Made by a program: the position numbers and the translations under genes. A stretch of DNA of 64,000 bases from Victivallis vadensis (GTDB lineage Bacteria > Verrucomicrobiota > Lentisphaeria > Victivallales > Victivallaceae), in contig NZ_QEKH01000028.1 of the NCBI RefSeq assembly GCF_003096415.1, forward strand, positions 1-64,000. The letters run 5' to 3'. Below are positions 50,850 to 59,359 of the stretch, one piece after another (within the stretch, counting starts at the first letter, position 1; each line of letters begins with the position of its first letter). Under the pieces are notes generated by a model. That model did not search any database and was not told the origin of the DNA. It saw nothing but the letters and a program-made list of their open reading frames with translations.

Positions 50850-51903
50850 TGGTCTTGACCGCTTCGGAAGCGACGTAGGGGTTGTTGATGAAATCCGCCG
50901 GACTGGTCCCCTGCGCGGCGAAGGTCATCATCAAAGTCAGGTAGCCGCCGGAGTAGGCCAGCAGCAGCGTGGTGGTCATCGTGCCGACCACGCTGCGCCC
51001 GATCCGCAGCCCCGACTGCATCAGTTCACGCCGGGAAATTCCGGGCTGTTTCAACCTCACCTCCTCCATTCCGGCGGCCACATCCATCGCCAGATCCATC
51101 ACCGCCCCGGAGGAGGAGAGGAAGATCGCACCGATGTAGATATCCGACAGACTCAGGAACTCGTAGCCGGAGTAAAGCAGCGACTGCGAATACGGCATCA
51201 CCGCGCCGTTGATCTTGAAAAGATGGGTGAACACATACGCCAGCAGCGAGCTTGCGAACACCCCGGCGATCGCTCCCGAGAAGGCGGCGGCTCCCTTGCG
51301 GGTCAGTCCCGCCACCAGAAAGATGATCACCGCCGAAAGCAGCGTCACCGCCGCGAAGGAGACCAGCAGCGCGTTCCAGCCCAGCAGGCAGAGCGGGATC
51401 ACCAGTTTCCAGATCACCAGACAGGAAAATACGAAAGAGAGCAGCGCGCAGATTCCGGTGAACCGGCCGAACACCGCCAGCAGCACTGCAAAGAGGCTGA
51501 ACAGGATGACGGTATAGCCGATCCGGTAGTGATCCTGCGCGTTCAGCGTGTAGGTTTCCGGGTCGACGTCGTCGAGGATTCCGACCAGAACGGTATCCCC
51601 CGCTTCAAACAGCTTGTCCAGTTCCATTTGCGCGCGCAGGATGTTCGCCGCCCGGAAGCGCTGCCCTTTCCACCTGCCGCCGAGGATCTCCACCTCCAGC
51701 GACTGCGACCCTTTTTTCAGCAGGCCGAACTCCTCCACGTCGGTGTTGTCCACCGCGACGACCCGGGCACGGACCTTCCGGCCCGGCTGCGGATCGCTTT
51801 TCGGAAAGAGGTCCAGACAGGCCAGCCCCGCGCACAGCAGCGCCAGCACCAGAAACATCACCAGGTCGCGCCGGGAAACCGGCAGCTTCTTCCGGCCCGG
51901 CAT
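50767..51903 (-). CDS. YibE/F-like membrane protein
   Basis: The 378-aa polytopic protein has an N-terminal anchor (~13-32), a small extracytoplasmic beta domain (~40-120, VRARVVAVDNTDVEEFGLL, GDTVLVGILDD) and about 8 membrane helices of the YibE/F family (SLSDIYIGAIFLSSSGAVMDLAMDVAAGMEE, as YIGAIFLSSSGAVMDLAMD). The family function is unknown. The gene begins 3 nt after phoA (51907), so they share a transcript. Its final 83 bp overlap, tail to tail, the RND permease. Confidence 0.85.
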   Translation of the reverse strand: MPGRKKLPVSRRDLVMFLVLALLCAGLACLDLFPKSDPQPGRKVRARVVAVDNTDVEEFGLLKKGSQSLEVEILGGRWKGQRFRAANILRAQMELDKLFEAGDTVLVGILDDVDPETYTLNAQDHYRIGYTVILFSLFAVLLAVFGRFTGICALLSFVFSCLVIWKLVIPLCLLGWNALLVSFAAVTLLSAVIIFLVAGLTRKGAAAFSGAIAGVFASSLLAYVFTHLFKINGAVMPYSQSLLYSGYEFLSLSDIYIGAIFLSSSGAVMDLAMDVAAGMEEVRLKQPGISRRELMQSGLRIGRSVVGTMTTTLLLAYSGGYLTLMMTFAAQGTSPADFINNPYVASEAVKTIIGSFGLVLVAPLTAALGAAILSRRSS

Positions 51904-51906
51904 CGC

Positions 51907-53286
51907 TCAGCGCACCACTTGCTTCAGCCGTTTGGAGATATCGGTGTTGTCGATCATGTTGGAGAAAAGTTCCGCTCCGGCGCCGTAAGCGGTGGTGCTG
52001 ACCGGCAGCGCCGTGTGCGCTCCCGTCGTCCACGCCACTGCCGACTTGTTGTTCAGCAGGCGGATCACCGCGTCGGTCAGCACCGCACCGCCGGTGAATT
52101 TGCCGTCCTTGTACTGCCGCTCAAACGCCTCCTGCAACGTCTTTTCCTCGTTTTCGGTCAGGTTCAGGCCGCCCTTCTCCCGCCTGCCGTCAGCGGCGAA
52201 CACCAGCCCCGCCATCTCCGTGATCAGCGGTTTGACCTGCTCAAAGGACGGCTGCTCCAGCTTCCTGAATTGATCGGTCATCCTGTCGCGGGAGCACTTC
52301 TGAAACCGCAGATTTTCGATATAGGAGCGGTAGCCGGTCCCGGCGAAACCGAGCGTCAGGCCGCCGGTCTCATGGTCGCCGGTCACCACGATCAGCGTGT
52401 CGTCGGGATGTTTCCGCGCAAACTCATAGGCGACCCGGACCGCATTGTCGAAGTCGATCACCTCCCGGAGCGTCGTGGCCGCGTCGTTCGCATGGCACAT
52501 CCAGTCGATCTTGCCGCCCTCGACCATCAGGAAGAAGCCTTTCGGATTATCCAGCAATTCGATGCCCTGCCGGGTGAAGTCGGCCAGCCGCAGCGTGTCT
52601 GCATCCATGTCGATCGCATAGGGCAGGTCCGCCTTCGCGCCGACGGAGATCACCTTTCCGACGCCCGGCTTCAGTCTGCCGAACTCCTCTTTGCTGCGAC
52701 TGACGGTGTAACCCGCCTGCCGGGCCAGCCCGTAAATGTCGCCCCGGTACAGCTTGTCTTTCTTGTCGTCGTGCCGGGCGATGCCGCCGCCGCCGAAATA
52801 ATCGAAATCCGACGCGACCAGATCCAATCCGAGCTGGTAGTAGTTGCCCCGGCTCGCGTTGTGCCCGTAAAAGGCCGCCGGCGTCGCGTGGTTCAGCGTC
52901 ACCGAGGTTACAATGCCGACCTTGCGGCCGCTGTCGCGGGCGGCTTCGGCGACGGACTGAAGTTTGCGCTTTCCGGTCGCATCCATGCCGATACGGCCGT
53001 TGTTGGTCTTTTCGCCGCACGCGATCGCGGTGCCGCTGGCGGCCGAATCGGTGATGAAGGAGTCCGCCGCCATCGTGGTGGTGATCGCCTGGCCGGGGAA
53101 CCGGTTGATCAGCAATCCGCGTTTTTCGGTGCGGTTCAGGAACTCGTCGGTCATCATCCGCTGCGGGATCGACATGCCGTCGCCGATGAACAAAAACACA
53201 TACTTGACCGGTTTTGCTTCCGCGGCGTGAACCGCCGCCAGCACCGTCACGGCGATGATCGCCAGCAGACAACGCAGAAATCTCAT
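51907..53286 (-). CDS. phoA: Alkaline phosphatase
   Basis: The ~459-aa periplasmic enzyme has a signal peptide (MRFLRCLLAIIAVTVLAAVHAAEA region). Metal ligand Asp is in VFLFIGDGMSIPQ, the catalytic Ser in ITDSAASGTAIACGEKT (~90), zinc ligands in VVTGDHETGGLTLG (~300) and the late His in WTTGAHTALPVSTTAYG (~415). It hydrolyses phosphomonoesters. The start ATG 53286 has AAAGGA at 5 nt; ATG 53292 also fits. It is followed 3 nt later by a yibE/F gene. No PHO box was identified. Confidence 0.93.
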   Translation of the reverse strand: MRFLRCLLAIIAVTVLAAVHAAEAKPVKYVFLFIGDGMSIPQRMMTDEFLNRTEKRGLLINRFPGQAITTTMAADSFITDSAASGTAIACGEKTNNGRIGMDATGKRKLQSVAEAARDSGRKVGIVTSVTLNHATPAAFYGHNASRGNYYQLGLDLVASDFDYFGGGGIARHDDKKDKLYRGDIYGLARQAGYTVSRSKEEFGRLKPGVGKVISVGAKADLPYAIDMDADTLRLADFTRQGIELLDNPKGFFLMVEGGKIDWMCHANDAATTLREVIDFDNAVRVAYEFARKHPDDTLIVVTGDHETGGLTLGFAGTGYRSYIENLRFQKCSRDRMTDQFRKLEQPSFEQVKPLITEMAGLVFAADGRREKGGLNLTENEEKTLQEAFERQYKDGKFTGGAVLTDAVIRLLNNKSAVAWTTGAHTALPVSTTAYGAGAELFSNMIDNTDISKRLKQVVR

Positions 53287-53380
53287 TTTCATCCTTTCAC
53301 CTTGTGTTTAGGTTGACTCCGGGCCAACCGGAGCTAACATTTCCGTCACAGGATTAATATGGATGAGTTTTCCGCGCAAG

Positions 53381-54772
53381 TCAATGCGCATTCGGAAAAT
53401 TTTCGGGTTCCGGCGGCGTGTAGTGATCCGGTCCGCCGTACTGCCTGAACCGGCGGTAGCAGGCGAAGAGCAACATCGCGGTCAGCAGCGCCAGCAGCGC
53501 GCCGGCGTAGAAGATCAGCCGGTAGTTGCCGGAGAGGTCGATCAGCTTGCCGATCAACGGCACCACGAAAATCATCGCCAGCGTGCCCAGAATCCCCTGC
53601 GCCGACTGGTACTGCGCGAACCGCGACTGCGGGAACAGCCGCAGCAGCAGTGACGCCGTCAGCGTGAAATAAGTTCCGGAGAGAACCGTATGGGCGATCA
53701 GCGCCGCCGCGAATCCGGCTTCCCCCCGAATGAAAATCCCGCTGACGAGACAGCTTATCCCGTACAGCAGCATCACGGTGATCCCGCAGCGCAGCGGATG
53801 GAACCGGTCGGCCAGCACTCCCAGCGGATAGGAGAGCACGATCGAAACCACATAGCTCGCCGCGATGTACTTGCCGAAATGGTCCAGCGGCACATTCAGC
53901 TCCCCGATGAAGAAGATCGAATAGGTGTTCACCGGCATGAACACGATCGCCGCCAGCGTCACGGCGATGAAGATCAGCAGATAATAGCCGGAGGTGAAGC
54001 TTTCGCGCAGATAGGTCCCGGCGGCGGCGAGCGGCGAATGCCGCTGCTCGGGCTGCTCGGGCGGCGGCGGGTATTCGCCCTCCTTCACCCGGAAACACAT
54101 CACCATGAAGCCGATCAGGTAGATTCCCCCCACCGTCAGGAAAAGCATCATGTAGTGGGTTTCGGCATAGCCGAGGAACCACGCGTTGAAGATGATCCCG
54201 GTCGCCAGGCTGACAATGCGGAACAGCCCGAAAAAGCGGCCGATCAGCTCCCGGGGCACCACATCATTGATCAGTGCGGTGAAGATCGCGTTGCCGATGA
54301 ACACACCGAATTCAAACAGCATCCACGATACGCCGAACAGCGTCAGAATCAACTGATTTTCGGAGATACCCTGCAAGCCGGAAATCCGGTGCAGGCAGCT
54401 TCCCAGCCACGGGGTGAACGCCATGCCGACCATGCCGAGGAACGCGATCGGCGTCGAAAAGAACAGATAGGGGATCCGCCGCCCCCAGCGTCCCCGGTGG
54501 CGGTCGGAGCGGTAGCTGATGACCGGCCCGACCAGCAGTCCGAGAATGCCGGGCAGCGCGACCAGATAAAGTCCGACCAGAAAGTCCGAAGCGCCGTGCT
54601 GCTTGAGCAGCAGCTGGGTGATCACTCCGACCGAACGCTCCCGCAGCGACCATACGAAATCCCCCGCCAGCAGCAGGAAAAAGAGCGCGACAATACCGGC
54701 AAAGGTATAGGTCAAAGTCCCGGCGCGCCACTGCCTGCACGCGGGCGCTCCTTCAGCAGAATGCGTATTCAT
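53381..54772 (-). CDS. MFS transporter, sugar-porter-like
   Basis: The 463-aa protein has 12 hydrophobic segments in two halves. The loop 2-3 motif YRSDRHRGRWGRRIPYLFF (~90-108) matches the DRxGRR-type signature of MFS, here in the form seen in SLC45/GPH-like sugar carriers. NDVVPRELIGRFFGLFR (~170) and SYPLGVLADRFHPLRCG (~315) are the repeated cytoplasmic loops. It lies 39 nt downstream of the heparinase-like gene in the operon pseudopilin-heparinase-MFS, so it probably imports the oligosaccharide or monosaccharide products. Substrate is inferred only from context. Confidence 0.85.
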   Translation of the reverse strand: MNTHSAEGAPACRQWRAGTLTYTFAGIVALFFLLLAGDFVWSLRERSVGVITQLLLKQHGASDFLVGLYLVALPGILGLLVGPVISYRSDRHRGRWGRRIPYLFFSTPIAFLGMVGMAFTPWLGSCLHRISGLQGISENQLILTLFGVSWMLFEFGVFIGNAIFTALINDVVPRELIGRFFGLFRIVSLATGIIFNAWFLGYAETHYMMLFLTVGGIYLIGFMVMCFRVKEGEYPPPPEQPEQRHSPLAAAGTYLRESFTSGYYLLIFIAVTLAAIVFMPVNTYSIFFIGELNVPLDHFGKYIAASYVVSIVLSYPLGVLADRFHPLRCGITVMLLYGISCLVSGIFIRGEAGFAAALIAHTVLSGTYFTLTASLLLRLFPQSRFAQYQSAQGILGTLAMIFVVPLIGKLIDLSGNYRLIFYAGALLALLTAMLLFACYRRFRQYGGPDHYTPPEPENFPNAH

Positions 54773-54811
54773 CGGTGGATTCCCCGTTTGTTGTTTCTCG
54801 AAATATCCCTA

Positions 54812-57800
54812 TTATACAGCCGCGTCCAGGCTTTTGCAAGCGGAAATGACCCGATAAGTGCGGCCGGCTTCGACCGGCAGCAGAAGCGTCCCGGCACCTT
54901 CCGTAACCGTAATGTTCCGCTCCGGTTTGCCGTCCCGCATCACCGTATAGTCGCCCGGCAGCAGGTCGGTCAGCAGCGCCTGGCGCGGAGCGCCCGCCGG
55001 AACCGTGAATTCCACCGGGTCGGCGGTCGCCCGGCCGTTTTTCGAGAAGGTCACGATCCGGTCCGCGACCTTCACGCCGATCCGGGTACCGGATTCAAAC
55101 AACTCCGCCGGAAGCTTCGGCGCGGAAGGCTCCCCGATCTGCATCACGTGCAGGAAACGGTCCTCCGCCGCCGGTGTTTTCGGGGAGATCATCGTGCGCC
55201 AGCCGCGGCTCAGCATCCGGTTGCGGGGCGGCATCTCCACTTTTTCGTTGAAAAACTCCAGCGCCCTGCCGTCGCCCGCCGTCGTAACCTCAAGGTTATC
55301 ACGGCGCGGCAGCAGCGTGGTCACGAACAGCTCTCCGGGCTTTCCTCCGGGCAGGCTGTTTTCCACCCGGACGGCATTTTCCATGAGTTCCGGCCGCGCG
55401 ATGGTATTCAGCAGGAAATACTTCCGGAACTCCGGCCGAGCCGAAACCACATGGTCATACACGATCAGCAGCGCGGGCGTTTCCGGATTGTCGAGGCGGC
55501 AGAACACGAAGCTGCGTTCGTACTCCTTCATCTTGTGCGGACTGTACGCCGCCGCGATATCCCCCTTGATGTGGCTGAAGAGCGGCCGGTCGGCGTCGGG
55601 GCCGGCGTAATGGGCGGCCAGGCGGCCGGTTGAATGAATTTCAGGATGGTCGATCACCTGCCGGATCGTCCACGGCATCGTCTTCACGAAGCGCTGGCCG
55701 CCGTCGTTGCCGGGCACCGCAAACTTTTCATCCGGGTCGTAGACCAGCAATGCGTTGTGCGGAATGGTGCGTTTCGCGAAAGTGAAGTCGTAGTGCTGCC
55801 CCCAGTGGCCGTAGACGCCGATATCCACCGCAAGCGGGGCGCGGTAGAAAATCTGGAACGCGCCCGCATCCATGTGCTGGTGGTCGTGCCGGTTGTAGGG
55901 GGCGGCCTTCATCTCGACCACGGCGGTCCGGGAGTCCGGGCCGAACTCCCAGCCGGTGCGGGCGATCATCGAACTCAAAGGCTCCGGGAAAAAGCGGGTC
56001 AGCGGCAGTCCGGAATACTCCCGCGACGCAGCCACTTCCGGGCGGTTGAAGATCAGGAACTGCACCGGCATGTACTTTGAAATCCACGGCAGCCCGCCCT
56101 GGCGCAGGAATTCGCCCTTCAGCAGCGGATCGCCGGTATAGGCGAACATGTTGAAGGCCGGTTCGCCGTAACGGTACGGCGTGCCGTGCTCGAAAAACAC
56201 GTCGGTGTCGTCGAACAGCTCCTGATTCGGCAGCAGCATGTAAATCCAGAAATACGGTACCTTGGCCATGTCGGCGGAAAAAATCTCCTTCCCGGTCATG
56301 ATCCGGAAAGTCATCGCCAGATGCAGATCCCAGCTGAACCGGCAGGGACCGTAGTTACTCCCCTGCGTATGTCTCCCGGAGCGGTACTCGTAGTTGTGGG
56401 CCGGAACCATCTCCTCGAAAATCCGGTACGCGCACAGCCGGTAGGGTTCCGGGTCCTCGTCGTACACCGCGATCGCCATCGACAGGAAATCCCGCGACAA
56501 CTGCGATTCGTTGCCGTGACCGTTGATCACCGACTGTTTGAAGGGGGGCCAGCCGATTTCGGAATCCAGCCCGAGCCGCAGCATTCCGGCACGCAATTCC
56601 GCCTTCTCGGCGTCGGTGAGCTGCGAATAGCACCAGTCGTACACCTCCGACGCAACAAAGATCGTATGCCCGATCAGGCGCGTCACATCCATCAGGTTGT
56701 CGAAGTCGACCCCGGCAAGATATGTTTTCATCGCGTCCACGGCTTCGCGGGCGAGGCGGCGGTCGCCTTCCAGCGCATACAAGAACGCGCGCGCTTCGAT
56801 CGCGAGCAGATAGTTGCGGTCATAGACCGTCACGCCGTCCTTCTGCGGAGCCTGAAGCGGCGCGGCGGCCAGTTGGCGCAGCACCGCGACGGCCTGCGCG
56901 TTCTCCGGGTGTTTCAGGTTGGCGCGCACCGCCGGAATGGTTTCAGGCGTCAGCAGCAGACGCGGATGTCCGGCGGGCGGCGTCAGCTTCGGCTGATAGG
57001 AACGGGCGGCGGCGGGGGCTTCCGGCTCCGGCGGCAGCGGCTCCAGCGTCAGGCAGTCGAGGGTGATCGACCGCGGCAGTTCGACCCGCAGCGTGTGTTC
57101 CCCCGCCTTGAGCGGCAGCCGCATCAGCTTCTCCCAGCCCGCGCCGCGCCGCCAGGCCGGAAACACCACGCGGCGGCGCGGCGGTTCGCCGTCCAGACTG
57201 AATTTAGAATAAACCGGAACGTCGCGACTGGGGGATGCAACACTGCTTTTCAGCAGATAGTCACAGTCGCGATCGGTCCGGAAAGTAAAGGTCAGTTCAC
57301 CGGCTTCCTGTCTGGGCCGAAGTCCGCGCCCATCCGAAAACACCCGGTTTTCGACCGATTCAAATTTCCCGGCGTCGTATCCGGCGTCCGAGGCCTGCAA
57401 TACGATCTTCTTCGCCGGTTTCGGCGGGGGAACCGGCATCGGTTCATCGGTAACCCGGCATGCGGAAACCACCGTTTCGGCCAGCTCCGTGCGGGCCGTC
57501 ACCGCTCCGGCGGAGAGCTCCACCGGCTGCCTGAATTCATACCGCAGCTCCGCAAGCAGTTCACCGGAAGGCGCCAGCACCCGGCCGTCGGCTCCCTGCC
57601 GGTCCGCGGCCAGTTGCAGGATATAGGGTTTGCCGGTCCCCCAGCGCAGCTCGGAGTTGCTGCGCACGGTCAGCTCGGCCAATTCATTCTGGGCATGGTA
57701 TCTGCCGTCTTTGACCAGCACCAGCTCCACGAAACGCAGCGACTGTTTGGAGGCGGGGCGTTCGGCAAGGTGGAAAAACCAGCCGTTTTTCCGGTCGGGA

Positions 57801-58006
57801 GTCCCCAGCCAGAGGCCGCCGAGTTTATAACGTTCCGGCTCATTTGCTTCCGGCGTCACCGCGATTTCCGTGCGCACGGTCACCGGCAGCATCACCGGCG
57901 CCTCCTTCAGAACCGCGCTCGCCCGATTGCGGAGCGTCACCGGCAGCGTTGCCGCGCCCGCCCCGAATGCCAGCAGCGCCATGCCCAGCAGCAGATGTTT
58001 TTTCAT
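54812..58006 (-). CDS. Secreted heparinase II/III-like protein
   Basis: The ~1064-aa secreted protein has a signal peptide (MKKHLLLGMALLAFGAGAA). N-terminal beta domains extend to ~360, followed by an alpha-toroid (~370-650) with PRLLLTPETIPAVRANL, VASEVYDWCYSQLTDAEK, NGHGNESQLSRDFLSMAI and HNYEYRSGRHTQGSNYG. The beta-sandwich C-terminal half (~690-1064) has YNRHDHQHMDAGAFQIFYRAP, the Heparinase II/III (PF07940) His-rich block. Such polysaccharide lyases cleave uronate-containing glycans. The start is ATG 58006 with AGGAGG 4-5 nt upstream. It lies 13 nt after its pseudopilin and 39 nt before an MFS carrier. Confidence 0.82.
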   Translation of the reverse strand: MKKHLLLGMALLAFGAGAATLPVTLRNRASAVLKEAPVMLPVTVRTEIAVTPEANEPERYKLGGLWLGTPDRKNGWFFHLAERPASKQSLRFVELVLVKDGRYHAQNELAELTVRSNSELRWGTGKPYILQLAADRQGADGRVLAPSGELLAELRYEFRQPVELSAGAVTARTELAETVVSACRVTDEPMPVPPPKPAKKIVLQASDAGYDAGKFESVENRVFSDGRGLRPRQEAGELTFTFRTDRDCDYLLKSSVASPSRDVPVYSKFSLDGEPPRRRVVFPAWRRGAGWEKLMRLPLKAGEHTLRVELPRSITLDCLTLEPLPPEPEAPAAARSYQPKLTPPAGHPRLLLTPETIPAVRANLKHPENAQAVAVLRQLAAAPLQAPQKDGVTVYDRNYLLAIEARAFLYALEGDRRLAREAVDAMKTYLAGVDFDNLMDVTRLIGHTIFVASEVYDWCYSQLTDAEKAELRAGMLRLGLDSEIGWPPFKQSVINGHGNESQLSRDFLSMAIAVYDEDPEPYRLCAYRIFEEMVPAHNYEYRSGRHTQGSNYGPCRFSWDLHLAMTFRIMTGKEIFSADMAKVPYFWIYMLLPNQELFDDTDVFFEHGTPYRYGEPAFNMFAYTGDPLLKGEFLRQGGLPWISKYMPVQFLIFNRPEVAASREYSGLPLTRFFPEPLSSMIARTGWEFGPDSRTAVVEMKAAPYNRHDHQHMDAGAFQIFYRAPLAVDIGVYGHWGQHYDFTFAKRTIPHNALLVYDPDEKFAVPGNDGGQRFVKTMPWTIRQVIDHPEIHSTGRLAAHYAGPDADRPLFSHIKGDIAAAYSPHKMKEYERSFVFCRLDNPETPALLIVYDHVVSARPEFRKYFLLNTIARPELMENAVRVENSLPGGKPGELFVTTLLPRRDNLEVTTAGDGRALEFFNEKVEMPPRNRMLSRGWRTMISPKTPAAEDRFLHVMQIGEPSAPKLPAELFESGTRIGVKVADRIVTFSKNGRATADPVEFTVPAGAPRQALLTDLLPGDYTVMRDGKPERNITVTEGAGTLLLPVEAGRTYRVISACKSLDAAV

Positions 58007-58019
58007 CATGCCCTCCTGA

Positions 58020-58811
58020 TCAATAGCCCAGATAGAAACGCTGTGCGCGCTGACTGCTCCAGTCGAAAGTCGGCATATAACCGCGCCACGAGCTGACATG
58101 TCCGTCAAGCCAGCCGATCACCCGGTTTTCGCCGTGCGGATTCGGCATCTTGTAACTGCCGTCGCTGGCCTCGTTGTTGACTCCGTTCAGCCGCGCCCGG
58201 CTCAACTCCCAGTAGCCGTCGGAAAAATGGAAGGTTTCAGTCGGGTAGCGGAACCGCGAAGTCTTGCCGGTCACTTTGGTGAAATATCCGGCGATGATCG
58301 ATTTGAAGCCGGAAGCCTCATCGCCGTCCGTGGAGGTATTGATGCCGTAGCCGCCGCGGGTCTTGCCGACCTGCGTCCACCCCAGTTCATTGTAACGCTC
58401 CCGGGGAGTGCCGGGGCACTCATAGATTTTCGGATTCGTCTCCTCACTGCCGTCCGCCCCCGCATTCAGAAGTTCCGGCAGCCCGATATACGGTCCGAGC
58501 AGGTTGCGCCAGCTCCACACCGGCGACCATCTCGTACCGTAAACCGCGAACACCATATTGTCGTTATTCTCCGTCGAATACATGGTCGCCGCCGTGGTAA
58601 TCTGCTTCATATTGTTGGTACAGGCGCTCTGCTGCGCGGTCGTTCGCGCCCGGTTCAGCGCCGGCAGCAGCATGCTCGCCAGAATCGCGATGATCGCAAT
58701 TACCACCAGCAGCTCAATCAGCGTAAAATTCCGGCGCATAATGCCGAGTATGTTAATGTGCCGGGCGTGTTTTGCTTGCTGCATTTCCTTGTCCTTTACC
58801 TTGTTACGCAT
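58020..58811 (-). CDS. Pseudopilin-like protein with H-X9-DG motif and long leader (58.0 kb)
   Basis: The ~263-aa protein has an unusually long, basic leader of about 29 residues ([20 protein letters not shown], then ILGIMRRN) before [18 protein letters not shown]. The residue before Phe is Asn, not Gly. It ends in [18 protein letters not shown] (exact H-X9-DG). ATG 58811 is chosen because GGAGG lies 5 nt upstream; ATG 58739 has no ribosome site. Part of the leader coding sequence recurs in inverted orientation at 59,323-59,344. It is the first gene of the heparinase-MFS operon. Confidence 0.88.
   Translation of the reverse strand: MRNKVKDKEMQQAKHARHINILGIMRRNFTLIELLVVIAIIAILASMLLPALNRARTTAQQSACTNNMKQITTAATMYSTENNDNMVFAVYGTRWSPVWSWRNLLGPYIGLPELLNAGADGSEETNPKIYECPGTPRERYNELGWTQVGKTRGGYGINTSTDGDEASGFKSIIAGYFTKVTGKTSRFRYPTETFHFSDGYWELSRARLNGVNNEASDGSYKMPNPHGENRVIGWLDGHVSSWRGYMPTFDWSSQRAQRFYLGY
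58735..58756 (+). repeat. Left arm of 22-bp inverted repeat (in the pseudopilin leader)
   Basis: This arm is the exact reverse complement of 59,323-59,344. The arm encodes part of the pseudopilin leader (NILGIMR on the minus strand). The two arms lie ~570 bp apart and enclose the dispersed repeat copy 2. Confidence 0.85.
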
Positions 58812-58844
58812 TTTTACCTCCGCCATAAGTCGGTTGTGTTTCTT

Positions 58845-58872
58845 TTAAAGGCCATTACTTAAAGGCCACTAC
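58845..58872 (+). repeat. Tandem 14-bp repeat upstream of the pseudopilin gene
   Basis: TTAAAGGCCATTAC is followed directly by TTAAAGGCCACTAC (one mismatch). It lies between the pseudopilin ribosome site and dispersed repeat copy 2. It could be a small regulatory site or an insertion scar. Confidence 0.55.
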
Positions 58873-58900
58873 AGGCAACAAACTGGGCGTTACGTCTTAT

Positions 58901-59308
58901 GCGGATGGCTCCGGAGGGCCAATCGCCCTCCGGACCTCCCCGCTCGCCTCGGGACTCCCGTTGACTTGCGAAGCACTCCCATTCGCGGGCACGGCTTCGC
59001 CGCTTACTTGTCCGCCTGCGGCGGCCAACTCCTCAACGTTCGCTGCGCTCACTACGCCGGAGGGGCTTCGCTCTCTACGTTCGGCTTCGTCACTATCGTT
59101 CCTCGTTATTTTGCTGCCGCAAAATAATTCCCTCACATTCGTTCGCGGCGCTGACCGCGCTTGTTGTGCGCCGCGTAAAAGACGGCGTGGTCTTACTTAT
59201 GCGCCGCGTAAATGGTCTTGGAGACCAACCAAGGCTCGCCTGTACCAGTAGCCGCACGCCCCCCGAAGGGGCATTGGCGTGCGCACCCGGCAGCGGCACC
59301 TTGCCGCC
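58901..59308. repeat. Dispersed ~0.4-kb non-coding repeat, copy 2
   Basis: This copy matches 12,720-13,096; the core (about 58,990-59,180) is nearly identical, while the ends carry different insertions. It fills the 548-bp gap between the 58.0-kb pseudopilin and the GntR gene. No gene is supported here. A minus-strand frame shared with copy 1 (SPSGVVSAANVEELAAAGGQ) is conserved only as far as the DNA repeat is. Confidence 0.75.
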
Positions 59309-59322
59309 ACCTTGCCGCCCGC

Positions 59323-59344
59323 TTAACATACTCGGCATTATGCG
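59323..59344 (+). repeat. Right arm of 22-bp inverted repeat
   Basis: Exact reverse complement of 58,735-58,756. It lies between repeat copy 2 and the GntR gene and looks like a displaced fragment of the pseudopilin 5' end (reads NILGIMR on the plus strand). Confidence 0.85.
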
Positions 59345-59359
59345 AAATCAGCCCCGCAA

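Noticed and set aside
51223-53316. A 697-codon plus-strand open frame
   Set aside because: Antisense to yibE/F and phoA; no domain, and composition typical of an antisense shadow.
53300-53345. CTCCGG-CCGGAG hairpin downstream of the MFS promoter region as a terminator
   Set aside because: The 6-bp stem has no T tract on either strand, and it lies upstream of phoA where a terminator for the MFS gene would need to be followed by T on the minus strand.
56186-58096. A 636-codon plus-strand open frame
   Set aside because: Antisense to the heparinase-like gene, which has a signal peptide and a recognisable His-rich block.
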